From Paguma larvata (lineage: Eukaryota; Chordata; Mammalia; Carnivora; Viverridae), in assembly GCA_030068075.1 (NCBI GenBank), contig CM057827.1:73980500-74044499 (forward strand): a stretch of DNA of 64,000 nt. Reading direction: 5' to 3'. Both the position numbers and the translations under genes were made by a program. Of this stretch, positions 36,915-47,990 are shown one piece after another. The notes below the pieces were generated by a model. It had not been told where the DNA came from, did no database searches, and saw only the letters and a list, made by a program, of their open reading frames with translations. Numbering within the stretch: the first letter of the stretch is position 1; every line of letters begins with the position of its first letter.

Positions 36915-37120
36915 AAGAACTAGTATTTACTATGCATGCACTGAGTATCCGAAAAGCATATGTGAGTTCTGTATACTTATTGCCTCCTCATCATAATAGG
37001 TCTATTTATTATTAGATTGAGATATCTCTTTTCAACAGATGAGAAAATGGAAACAGAAATGAGTTTAGCTCCAGGTCAGAGCCAACAAGTAATAGAGTTA
37101 TATTTCCAACCAGATTGGAC
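36915..37120 (+). repeat. MIR-like relic (unit B)
   Basis: ACAGATGAGAAAATGGAAAC block, homologue of 9130. Confidence 0.62.
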
Positions 37121-38204
37121 AAATTAAAAAAAAATCCACGCTCATTCTACTAATTGTTGTACTTACTGGATTAATATTAACATATAATATAATTAATATA
37201 CCAATATTATGGAATATTAATTTCAAAACTGGTTTAAAAATGGAAGCGTTTCTTGTTGGTAAATTGTTCTCTAGCAATGTTTATTTTCATCTTTGGAAGA
37301 CAGGTATGCTCACCACTGTATCATGTACATATTCATCTTTCAGCAAAACCCTCTCTCAAACAAAACTGAAATTCTGCCCTTCCTACTAGCTATCTTCCAT
37401 ATCATTTGTTCCAACACACATGGAAATAGTTATTGACAACTAATCCCAGAAAGGCGTGTCTTGACAAAAATTAAATTTCAAGGTAAAAGTCAAATTGTTC
37501 AAGTTTCTCAGGAGACTTAAGTCTACTGGATGTAGTATCAAAATATTTTCATTAGAAATTAAGTCTCTATGATGGAGGGTATGTTAACTTGTAAGTTATG
37601 AGAATACTAACACATGTCCTCTTGTCTCTAGCAAATGTGCACTTTACCTATTTCTTTAGGACATCTTCATTTCTATCCTGTGTTTCTGAGTTCTCAGTAT
37701 AAGGGAAGGGGAAACTAGGGCTCATGATGAGGTGATGGATTTCACAGTTCTTCTCTGTTTGGCATCACCGTTAAGATTTCAAAGGGTAAAAATAGAAGAG
37801 ACACATGAAAAGTAAAAGAAAGCAAAGGGAAAGAAATAATAAAGGGAGAAGAGACATATGCAATTAGCTTTCCACCATTCAGTGAGAGAAATAATAAATT
37901 TACTTAAGGATGAATATAAACAATATCATTATTGTATTTACATAATTGTACAAAATAAAATTATAAATATATAGTTAGAGGTAAATAATTAGTGATCTCC
38001 GAAGTTCCAACTTCATGCTCACTCCGCACTAACAATCAGACATGTATTCTGCTTCCATATGTCTACAGTTTATTCACATCCTCAAAATAACATCTACATG
38101 TATTTGAAAATTGTATGGCAATATTTTTAAACCTAGAGATTTCGTGGCATCCTTGATTTCGAGCAGACTTTTGAAAAATGCTGTCAAAAATCTTTGTTCA
38201 ACTT
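37121..38204. other. Spacer without recognisable gene (unit B)
   Basis: Homologue of 9311-10650. It retains the uninterrupted TGTATGGCAATATTTTT at 38113, the empty site of the unit-A SINE. Confidence 0.55.
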
Positions 38205-38470
38205 TTGAATCATCATCATCTAAAATTCTACAACTAGTAACCTACTGTTGGCCAAAAGCCTCACCAATAACAGAGTTGACTGAAAAATATTTTGTTATTT
38301 TATGTGTTATATGCTGTATTACTACAAAGAAGTGGGCTAGAAAAAAGAAAACAATATTAAGAAAATCATAAGGAAGAGAAAATACATTTGCAGTACTGTA
38401 TCTATAGACCAAAATTTGCATATAAGTTGCCCTGCATTTTCAAACCTCAGTTGTTCAGAAGTCAACTGTA
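38205..38470 (+). mobile_element. MER2-like DNA transposon relic (unit B)
   Basis: Same landmarks as 10655-10917, ending GAAGTCAACTGTA. Confidence 0.6.
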
Positions 38471-38805
38471 AGTGAAATAAATATTCTCTGTGGATAAGCT
38501 TGAGTATAACAAGCTTCCATTCAGACTTCAACTCAGTTTTTGAGTCTGAATTACCTTCCTCTGTGGTAAATCACTTTCTCATATAATTTCCACAGACATT
38601 TATTTCTAATACTTTGAGTTTCCTAAAAGATTTCATTTAATTGTGATATTAATCATAAACTGTGTGCCTGATTTTGCATTTGAATTATCATGCCATGGTA
38701 TTTATTATAAGGCCTTTGATATAGCTTCTCTCCTACTGACTGTTCTAACGTATATTTTATAGTAATAAGCAAAAGAAAATTTGTTTTATGGTGTTTTCAT
38801 AAGAG

Positions 38806-39075
38806 AGATTCACTCATATGTGGAATTTCAGAAATCTGACAGATGTTCCTAGAAGAAGGAGAGGAAAAATAAGATTAAAAACACAGAGGGAGAGAAGCCA
38901 TAAGAGGCTCTTAAATACAGAAAACAGAGTTGATGGGGATAGGGAAATTGGGTGATGGGTACTAAGGAGGGCACTTGTGGGGATGAGCACTGAATTTTTA
39001 TATGTAAGTGATTCTACTCCTGTAGCTAAGGCTACACCGTATGTTAAATAACATGAGAATTAAGAAACAAAGCAT
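38806..39075 (+). mobile_element. LINE-1 3' end fragment upstream of OR exon (unit B)
   Basis: CTCATATGTGGAATTTCAG through GGGATGAGCACTGAATTTTT. Ends about 170 bp before the splice acceptor. Confidence 0.8.
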
Positions 39076-39234
39076 AATGCCAGGAATATTTTGCCAATAT
39101 TTGTTTCCCAATTATACTTTCCACACTCTGATATAAATGCTTATTTCCAAGTACATTTAAATTTAAATGAAATAGAATTTCAACCTAACTCTAAAAGTTA
39201 AGTACCTATTCCCACGCCACTAACTGACAACCTA

Positions 39235-39247
39235 TCCTTCTTTCTAG
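39235..39247 (+). promoter_or_regulatory. Predicted 3' splice acceptor of OR coding exon, copy B
   Basis: TCCTTCTTTCTAG, 27 bp before the ATG. Homologue of 11683. Confidence 0.75.
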
Positions 39248-39274
39248 GTGATTTTAGAGGACACACTGAATAAA

Positions 39275-40213
39275 ATGGATAAAGGAAATGTGTCTATAGT
39301 GTCAGAATTTGTGCTTCTGGGACTTTGCAGCTCATGGAATATACAGGTCTTACTTCTAATCATATTTTTTGTGCTTTACCTGATTACTATATCTGGAAAT
39401 GCTTTCATCATAATCCTAATCATCTGTGACTCCCATCTTCATTCCCCCATGTACTTCTTGTTGGCCAACCTGTCCTTTGTTGACATGTGGATTTCTTCAG
39501 TCACCACTCCAAAGATGATCACAGACTTTCTCAGGGAGAACAAGACTATTTCCTTTGGAGGGTGTATGTGCCAGGTCCTCTATGTGCATTTTGCTGGAGG
39601 GTGTGAGATGGTGCTCTTGGTGGTAATGGCCTATGACCGCTATGTAGCTATCTGTAAGCCACTCCACTATTCCACCATTATGAGCCTGCAGAAATGCACC
39701 TGGCTGGTGGTAACTTCCTGGAGCATTGGCTTTGTGCATGCCATGAGTCAGATGGCTGTGATTGTGCAATTGCCTTTCTGTGGCCCCAGGGAAATTGACA
39801 GCTTCTTCTGTGACATTCCACTGGTAATCAAGCTTGCCTGCATAGATACCTACAATCTAGGAATCTTAATGAATGCTGACAGTGGGGTCCCAGCCATGAC
39901 CTGTTTTATTCTGTTGTTGATATCCTATACATATATTCTTCTCACCGTCCGCCAAAGCTCTAAAACTGGTGCTTCCAAGGCACTCTCTACCTGTATTGCC
40001 CACGTCACAGTGGTGGTGCTCTTCTTTGGGCCTTGTATCTTCATCTATGTGTGGCCACTCAGCATCACCTGGGTGGACAAATTTCTTGCTGTGTTTTACT
40101 CTGTTATTACACCACTCCTAAATCCAGGCATTTATACTCTTAGAAATAAAGAGATTAAAGATGCCATGAAAAGATTCAGAAGCTACCCTATGCATTACAA
40201 GGGAAATATTTAA
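39275..40213 (+). CDS. Class II olfactory receptor, OR4K-like, copy B (intact)
   Basis: Full-length 312-aa receptor differing from copy A at 12 residues: 19, 23, 38, 39, 43, 46, 51, 154, 192, 206, 305 and 308. Seven of the 12 fall in the first 51 residues (extracellular N-terminus and TM1). It keeps NVS at 5-7, [32 protein letters not shown], Cys97/169/179/189, KALSTCIAHV and PLLNPGIYTLRN. In this copy the only in-frame Met upstream of TM1 is the one at 39275, since the residue corresponding to copy A's Met at 11711 is Thr, which fixes the start. Odd points: Pro at 206 in TM5, where both other copies have Leu, and Pro at 305 in the C-terminal tail. The frame is open, so it is probably functional, with the TM5 proline as the main doubt. 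Confidence 0.94.
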   Translation: MDKGNVSIVSEFVLLGLCSSWNIQVLLLIIFFVLYLITISGNAFIIILIICDSHLHSPMYFLLANLSFVDMWISSVTTPKMITDFLRENKTISFGGCMCQVLYVHFAGGCEMVLLVVMAYDRYVAICKPLHYSTIMSLQKCTWLVVTSWSIGFVHAMSQMAVIVQLPFCGPREIDSFFCDIPLVIKLACIDTYNLGILMNADSGVPAMTCFILLLISYTYILLTVRQSSKTGASKALSTCIAHVTVVVLFFGPCIFIYVWPLSITWVDKFLAVFYSVITPLLNPGIYTLRNKEIKDAMKRFRSYPMHYKGNI

Positions 40214-40905
40214 TGCCCCAGAAACCTTATCATAAGCACCTCAATTGGATTATACATTAAAGTAAGATAAGTTGAAAATTCTAGGAATTCAGTTTATTTC
40301 TACATATTATGGCCGTCTCCAAGTGCAGGAATAGTGTTAAGATAATTCAAGAAATGGCAACATTTATTAATCATCCAGTAGAACATCACAAATTATACCC
40401 CTGGAGCCCAAAAAAATGATCCTTCTTTCTGAGGGAATTATCTAATCAGTCTTCCTATGCCTTTAAACTACATCAATAATCTAAAATTCATTCAAAAAAG
40501 CCATCCATCCATCCATCCTGATGGAAAGTGTCTTAACAAATTTCTCTTGAATGTTCTCCTAACTCCTTTGGAAAGTAGAACTATAACCTTTACTCCTTCC
40601 CTCAAACTTTTCACCCAACTTCTTGTTAACTGCTAACTCAATTACTATTTTTTCTTTAAGTTAGTTTCCTATGCAAATACTAATGGGAATCAGTGGGAGA
40701 AAAAAACTAGAGAGAATGCAACAACTGTGGTAAAATACATAGGGAATAAGAATGGAGGATATTCTGCATTTCATTTCCATTTACTCGATAAATGTAAAAA
40801 AAAAAGTAAAACCTAATTGTATTTCCTTTGGTTATCTCAGTCTCATGTCCTAATAGTTATTACGCTTCAAACTATTATTAACCATCTGTACACAACTCCT
40901 GAAAT
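40214..40905. other. 3' flank of OR copy B
   Basis: Homologue of 12662-13920 without the 540-bp insert. A single AAAATTCATTCAA near 40485 is the empty site of that insert. Confidence 0.6.
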
Positions 40906-40909
40906 GTAT

Positions 40910-41030
40910 GCTCTTCAAGGGCAAGAGCCATGCCTTACCTGATTAATTCTTGAAATGGCAGTACTAAGTACATTGGTTCATATATAGATCAACACACAGT
41001 AAATATAAATTAATGAATAAAGGATAATTT
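40910..41030 (+). repeat. L2-like 3' end relic (unit B)
   Basis: GGGCAAGAGCCATGCCTTACC ... GATCAACACACAGTAAATAT. Homologue of 13925. Confidence 0.55.
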
Positions 41031-41289
41031 ATCCATTCAAATACCCATACGTTTACTGATCCCGGCATATTGAAGTGCAGTCTTTATCATTAAAAGTAAT
41101 GCCTAAGTCTCAACTTACAAATAAAATTTATTTTCTTTTTTGCAGATTTATAAATTAAGTGGATTGAAATTCACTTCTAAGAATCAACAATAAAGTCAGA
41201 AAGTAAAAATTTAGTACATATGCAAGTTTTATTCTTTTAACATGGAAACGAAAGACAATATACAATAAAAATAATGCACTGATCATCCT

Positions 41290-41415
41290 TGAATGCCTAC
41301 TCGATGCCACTATTTATATGAATTAATTTAAATGCCTTTATTATTTCCAATTTATGAATAAGAAAATTTGACTCAGAAATGTGAATTAATGTTCTTCAAG
41401 ATAACACAGTCTTAT
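41290..41415 (+). repeat. MIR-like relic (unit B)
   Basis: Homologue of 14310, with CAAGATAACACAGTC at the end. Confidence 0.5.
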
Positions 41416-41933
41416 TTTTCCTTCCCTTAGAATTTATAGATCGATAAATTCCAAGACTATTCATTTATTAAATAACACTATTCAACCCAATAGAAAATTA
41501 CTTATGACAAAGAAAGGAAAGAGTAAAATACACAAAGAATAAAATACCAGAATGTCTCTATTAACCAAAAAAATAAATAAATAAACGAAATATTGACATA
41601 TCATTTTGCAATCTAATTTGATTATGCGGTATAAAATGGGAATGGGGGAAACATCACCTAAGAACAAGCCCGCACACAAATGGTAGGAAAGTATTAAGAG
41701 TCAACCTTTTGGCTGTCTCTACCTTGGGTGGTAACCTCTATTCATTCTCATGGGTATACTATTCATTCACTCTATTGTCACCACTGTATGTTTTAAGCAA
41801 TCTTTTTTTCTGCCCATAACACTGAATATCTGTTTTTCACTGTATGACCTTATATGATAAACCTGAGAGTTAAGTACTACTTTTATGGATTTCCTAATAT
41901 TGGAAATAGAAGGGTTTAAGAATAAAAACTACA

Positions 41934-42136
41934 GGGGCGCCTGTGTGGCTTAGTCAGTTAAGTGTCCGACTTTGGCTCAGGTCATGATCTCATAGTTCCT
42001 GAGTATGAGCCCCACGTCAGGCTCTGTGCTGACAGCTCAGAGCCTGGAGCCTGCTTCAGATTCTATGTCTCCCTCTCTCTGCTCCTCCCCTGCTTGCACT
42101 CTGTCTCTCTGTCTCAAAAATAAACAAAAAAATTTA
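41934..42136 (+). mobile_element. Carnivore tRNA-SINE (unit B)
   Basis: GGGGCGCCTGTGTGGCTTAG head, GTGCTGACAGCTCAGAGCC, CT block, CAAAAATAAACAAAAAAA tail. Homologue of 14942. Confidence 0.94.
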
Positions 42137-43695
42137 AAGATACAGCTTATATGTTTCCTTGTGATATAATTTGCCACAACAAAATCCAAGAACTACATGC
42201 TCTCAACTCAAACATTTTAGTCACTTCCTTCCATGCTATCCAAGCTTAGTGTTTACATTTATCCACTAGGCAAATTCTTCTTAATTCTCACTGGTTTCTT
42301 AGAGAATCACCTTCACAGACATTAACCCAGAGGACTAGTATTCTCTACTCAAACTCAAATGGGCAACAGTCAGTATTAATTTCCATTTAATGAAAATATT
42401 TCCCTCAAAACAAGATTTATCTCTGAATTAAGACTTACATACTATTCTTTCATGTGCAGCCTCATTTTTAAGTCTTAAATCTATAACACAATGTATTAAA
42501 GTCTAAGCAACAGTATAAATGAAGTTTCCCCATATCTCCATTAACTGGATGGAGAATCCTCTCCATCCTTAGCTGGATGAAGAATCCCCTCCATCCTTAA
42601 CTGGATGGAGAATCCTCTCCATCCTTAACTGGATGGAGAATCCTCTCCATCCTTAACTGGATGGAGAATCCTCTCCATCCTTAACTGGATGGAGAATCCT
42701 CTCCATCCTTAACTGGATGGAGAATCCTCTCCATCCTTAACTGGATGGAGAATCTCAGGAAGTCCTTATACATACAACATCCTACAAAGGTTTGCATATT
42801 TAAAGTCATTTTCTTTAGCGCCAATAAATTTGAAGGATAGATTGGCTATACAATAATTTTTGTATCACATTTTATTTCTTTGAATCTTTTGGAAATATAG
42901 ATCCATTGTTGCCTTTCCTTGTATACTACTATCAAGAAGTCATATACCAACCTGACTTTCTCTCCTATTGAGGCTGTTCAGTTATTTTTATAGGAGGCTC
43001 AGGAGATACAATATTTTAAATATGTAATAGTTTTACTAGGCTATGCCTTGGAATTAACCATTTTGGACCAACTTTTCCAAATTCATTATAAGATATATCA
43101 TTATATATATTCTGGTCTTTTATTTATGACACATTAATAAAAAAACCCTTGATATGTTAATTCTACTATATTGCCTCATTTTCAAATTATACAAATACTG
43201 AATATCATTGGGTGGTTCTATGCAACTTTCTACCTGAAAAAATTTTTTCCTCCCTGTTTATTTAGGTTTTATTTTCTTGGTCTTTTCAACCTCATATCCT
43301 GTATCCCTCATTGTAATTCTGGCCATTCTGTTCTCTGTCATGTATCTGGTAATTAATTCCTCATTTTTCTGTGTGTGAGGTTCAGCAAAATTGTCTTTAG
43401 AACAAACTAACAATTTTAACCTCTGTTCCTTATAACCCATTTATTGATAGTAAGACAAACTGTACACAAATTCTAATAGCTGCAGTTTGGGTGGTTACAC
43501 GATGATTTATATTACAACATATAATAATATGAATTCAGAGTTAGGCTGAGTGAGTCTTTTATTCACTGAAAAACCAAGGAGCATAAGGGAACATTATAGG
43601 ATTCCCAAATTTCAAGCAAGTGACAATATGCCCAGCTCTATTCTGTTAAGGCTCTTTTGTTTTTGCTTTTTGATTTTCCTGGTTTTTTGAAATGG
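42137..43695. other. Spacer with a unit-B minisatellite
   Basis: Homologue of 15151-16480. Apart from the minisatellite at 42541 no structure is recognised. Confidence 0.55.
42541..42755 (+). repeat. 28-bp hairpin minisatellite, unit B only
   Basis: Seven complete 28-bp units (42541-42736) and a partial eighth to 42755. Unit 2 has several changes; the others look identical. Each unit contains a perfect 8-bp stem GGATGGAG/CTCCATCC around AATCCT, joined by TTAACT. Unit A has one diverged partial copy near 15555. Confidence 0.97.
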
Positions 43696-44130
43696 AATTT
43701 GTGAGGTTTTTATTTTTTCATCATGATAACTGTACCTTTTAATCCCCATCCTCTATTTCACCCATCACCCACCACCATTTCCTTGGTAATCGCCACTTTG
43801 TTCCCTATAGTTATGAGTCTATACTTTGTCTCTCTCTCGCGTGCGCTCTTTTCTTCCCCTTACCTGTTTGTTTTGTTTCTTAAATGCATATGGTATTTGT
43901 CTTTCTCTAACGGACTTATTTCACTTAGCATTATACTCTCAAGCTCTGTTCACAATGTTGCAACTGGCAAGATTTCGTGTATGGCTGAACAATATTCCAT
44001 TGTGTATATATGTGTGTGTGTATTATACACACAAACACAGAGGTGGGTAAATATGTCCCACCTCTTCTTTACCCATCATTCATTTACTAAATAACACTTG
44101 GACTGCTTCCATAATTTGGCTACTGTATAT
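43696..44130 (-). mobile_element. LINE-1 3' end fragment (unit B)
   Basis: Homologue of 16481-16955, with much shorter TC and CA tracts. Confidence 0.8.
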
Positions 44131-44795
44131 AGTAATTTTGTCTGGTTCAATTTTCATCTGAAAGAAGATGACTCTTCCTTCTTATTTCCAAATTTTCAGG
44201 ACTTTGTAGTCAAAGATTTTGAATTTCTGATTCAGATGTTCTACTAGACCTTGTGTTACAGATTTAATGACATTTCATATTATGATGGAATATTATCATG
44301 CATTTTTCTCCGCTTCATCACTGGAATAGATATCAGCTTATACCCAGGTTCCAAAAGAAACATATTTTAACAGAAAATTAAACAGACATTTCAAGCGGCC
44401 TCATTAAATAAATCTCATGAAAATTACAAAATGGGAAATTTGGCCTGAAAAGACTGCAGATGTTTACCATCAAAGTCAATATTTATCCTTAAAGTTATAA
44501 GATATATCATCACGTTTAATTTTCAAACACGAAAGGAAGTGACAGTATGGAAGATATTTCATTCTGCACAATGTAGATTAAGAACAAGAAATAGGAAATA
44601 CAAAGGGAAGCAAATTCTATCCCACTATAAGAATAAAGTTTCAACAAGTAAAGTGTTTCAAAAGGTATTGTATTTCTATGTGGTGTGGTGAACTTTTGGG
44701 CCTGCAAGTCTAAAAACCACAAGTTTAATGCTTGAGCAGGAAGTGGTGTTCAGTACTGCATTTTATCCATTCCATGGTTGAGCAATACTACATAG
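44131..44795. other. Spacer without recognisable gene (unit B)
   Basis: Homologue of 16956-17610. Nothing recognised. Confidence 0.5.
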
Positions 44796-44809
44796 TAGTG
44801 CCTCCTCTC

Positions 44810-45018
44810 GGGGCGCCTGGGTGGCTCAGTCGGTTGGGCGTCCGACTTCGGCTCAGGTCATGATCTCGCGGTCCGTGAGTTCAAGCCCTGCGTCAGGCTC
44901 TGTGCTGACAGCTCAGAGCCTGGAGTCTGCTTATGATTTTGTGTCTCTGTTCCTCTGCCCCTCCCCCACTCATGCTCTGTCTCTCTCTGTCTCAAAAATA
45001 AACATTAAAAAAAAAAAA
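44810..45018 (+). mobile_element. Young carnivore tRNA-SINE, insertion specific to unit B
   Basis: The SINE nearest to consensus in the window: GGGGCGCCTGGGTGGCTCAG head, ATGATCTCGCGGTCCGTGAG with CpGs still present, CT block, CAAAAATAAACATT and a pure A tail. Flanks AGTGCCTCCTCT and AGCGCATCCTCT are imperfect target-site duplications. Unit A at about 17617 has the single AGTGCATCCTCT. Confidence 0.96.
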
Positions 45019-45031
45019 TAGCGCATCCTCT

Positions 45032-45745
45032 TTTACATTTTCTAAACCCCATCCTAGTTCTACTCTCTTTATGAAAGTCATTTCTTAATTCGCACCTTTT
45101 CCTTGTCACTATACATTTAAAGGGGATAGATAAAAGCAAAGTTGAGAGGAAAAAGATAGAACTTTGTTCTCTTAGAAGCCAGATCCTAATACGATCCAAG
45201 CTAATTGTTTAACTATTTCTTTGTCAACTCTATTATTCTCTGCATGATATCAGACAATACTTAATCTATGACAAAAAATTATATTCATGTAACCAGTGCA
45301 TCTATTAACAAGAGTAATAGCACACCTGAATCAACTTAAGAACAAATCTGATTTGCTTGCCGAAAATAACTTCTGGGAACCAATCACTCTCTTTATATAA
45401 AAATATTTTCAATCCAGTGACAGAGAAAAATATCAGCATACTACCAGTACCTCAGCAAATGTGCCTTGAAATTCACAAAACTTTCCAAGATTCTATGGAC
45501 TAGTCAATATGTGAGTCAAACAAAAAGGGTATTATCAGTAGTTTAAAATCTTAGAATATGCAAAATAGCCTTAAATAAATAAGTAGATAATCACACTATT
45601 GACCATTAATATTGAATAAAGTATCTAAGATTTTTGTGCTACTGAAATAAAGAAAATAAACTGTCTTAAGTTGGTATATAGCCCTTCAATATTGTTGCAT
45701 ACACTATTGCTCGCAGAAGGCACCACTTTTTTTCTCTAGAGTTAT
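45032..45745. other. Spacer without recognisable gene (unit B)
   Basis: Homologue of 17630-18346. Nothing recognised. Confidence 0.5.
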
Positions 45746-46657
45746 TTAGAAGATCATCCTCGAACTCAGTCTCCTCACTGCCATCTTCATGTCCTTGTTC
45801 CTGAATGTGTGGGTAATAGGATTCAGAATGGGTGTAATCTCAAAGTTCAAAATGGCAAGAAACTTATCCACTGGCACTGTGGGAAATGGCCACACATAAA
45901 CAAAGATGCACGGTCCAAAGAACAAAACCACCACAGCAATGTAAGCTGACAGGGTAAAAAAGCTTTAGACAAGACACCTGAAGAATGTTTCCATACAGTG
46001 ACCAGGATGAAGATATAGGAGATAGGCAATAAGCAGAAGGTGCCCATGGAAAAGAACCCACTGTTGACAGTAACCATGAATTCCATTCTGTAGGTGTCTG
46101 GGAAGGCAAGACTGAGAAACCAAGGAACGTCACAGTAATAGCTATCTATCACATTAGGACCACAAAAAGGCAAATGAACAACAAAAGCTGACCTGGCCAC
46201 TGAGCGAATGAGACAATAACCGAAGCGCCACAGAGAACTAAATTGCACAGGATATTCAGGTGGTGGAAGGGCTTACATATGGCCACATACCAGTCTAAGG
46301 CAAGAGCAATGAGCAGGACCATTTCAGATTCACCTAAGACATGAAGGGCAATCATCATGAAGGGCAACCACATGCCCTGAAAGTATGTGGTTTGTGCCCA
46401 GAATACAGGTCAGAATCATCTTAGGAAAACTTAAGGTGGAAAGACACAAATCAAAAAATTTGAGTTTAGCTAAAAGGAAGTACATAGAGTGTAAGGTAAA
46501 TGAGGATCAAAAGTCACTGTAAACACAACAAGGTTTCCCAGGACAATTGTTTCAGAAAACCAGTAGAGAAAGCAAGGAGAAAATGCAGCACTAGTCTATA
46601 GGTAGAAAGTCCCAGGATTACAAATAAAGACACTTCAGAGTAATTTACTTCATACAT
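45746..46657 (-). pseudogene. OR4F-like olfactory receptor pseudogene, copy B
   Basis: Minus-strand partner of the pseudogene at 18347-19288, starting MYEVNYSEVSLFVILGLS at 46657 and ending PILNPITHTFRNKDMKMAV then a stop at 45746. It keeps [32 protein letters not shown] and [14 protein letters not shown], but these lie in at least three frames. The DRY motif reads DWY, so the Arg codon has mutated differently from copy A (where it is a stop). A short repeat of ATGAAGGGCAA disrupts the TM3 region. Inactive. Confidence 0.92.
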
Positions 46658-47990
46658 TGGCTTTGTCTGGTGCTTCCTAAAAGACAAAAACCAAAATAAC
46701 AAGAAAGAATTTATCAAAAATTATTATTTTAAAACACACATTTAAGCATTTATTAAATCTGATTGTTGGAAGAAATCTTCAGTAAAAGCTATAAGGTGTC
46801 TTTTTAAAAAAATAGTGTGTTAACATATCCATTTGGCTAATATACTTCATGAATATAACCCATATTCCTAATAAGTGTCTACCATTTGCCTAGTACTATG
46901 TCAAGTTTTGAGGTAAAACACTGATCCTGACTCAGGAGGCTTACAGGTTAATGTTGGAAATAGACATCAAATACCGTTAAAAACAGACAGAACTCTGATA
47001 ATGGATTTACAAGAATGAATTGGGAAGGACATGTTTCTTAAACAGAACCATAAAACTGCAAGTGACCCTGCCTTCGGCAAGAACCTCAGGGCCCTTCTAA
47101 TGGAGGAAAGAGGCAGGATCAGGAGACCCAACAGCTGGATGGACACACATTTCTTTCTATGAAAGTCTCCCTAACCTTTTCTTCGTCAAACTGCATCTGA
47201 GATGTCAAGAAGGAAAAGATAGAAATGAAGAAACTAATTTCCCCATTGAATAGAAATGAAATTTTACTTCAAATGCCAAATTGTTAAATTTGGGGGCTCT
47301 GCTTTAAGAATCTGAACATAAAGAACTGGACATAAAGCATTTACCCACTTAATTTCACCAAATATTACAGACTGCTTTCCAAAATGACTCTATCTAATTC
47401 CACCTACTAAGAAGGATCCCATTGCTCACGTTCCCTCTACAGATAGTGTATAATTTGCCTTCTAAATATTTGTCTGCATACAAAATAACATCTTGTGGCT
47501 TTAATTTGCCTTCTTTACGTTATCACTGAATTTGGAACCCCTCTCATACCTATGAACTATACAACTTTTGGAGGAATTACTTATTTAAGATCTGGCCCAC
47601 TTAAAATGGGTTTTCTGGGCTTTTCTTGTTTATTTGCATGCTGTACACCTGCACTGGTCAATACATTAGCTGGTAACTTATATGTCTATTTAAATTCTAA
47701 TGTGAAAGACTTAAGATAAATAAAATCAAATGTAAATGCATACATATAAACATACGTGATTTCAGTGTTCTTTTAATTTTCACAATTTGTCTTTTAATTT
47801 ACCACTGCCTTATTATTTTGGTAGCATCACTTGGTATATGGCTTAACATCTACTTATCTTCAACTTGCAAGTATTATTTTAAGTTTGCCTATTATAAGCA
47901 ATGAATAGACTAATATTTGTTATAAGATAAATATCCCATACAGGTTTTATATGTATATCAAGATACACAAATATACAGATAATACATTTA
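46658..47990. other. Spacer without recognisable gene (unit B)
   Basis: Homologue of 19289-20640. Homology to A ends near 47993. Confidence 0.5.

Noticed and set aside
42541..42755. CRISPR-like array of 28-bp repeats
   Set aside because: Repeats are directly adjacent with no spacers, in a mammalian genome; it is a minisatellite.
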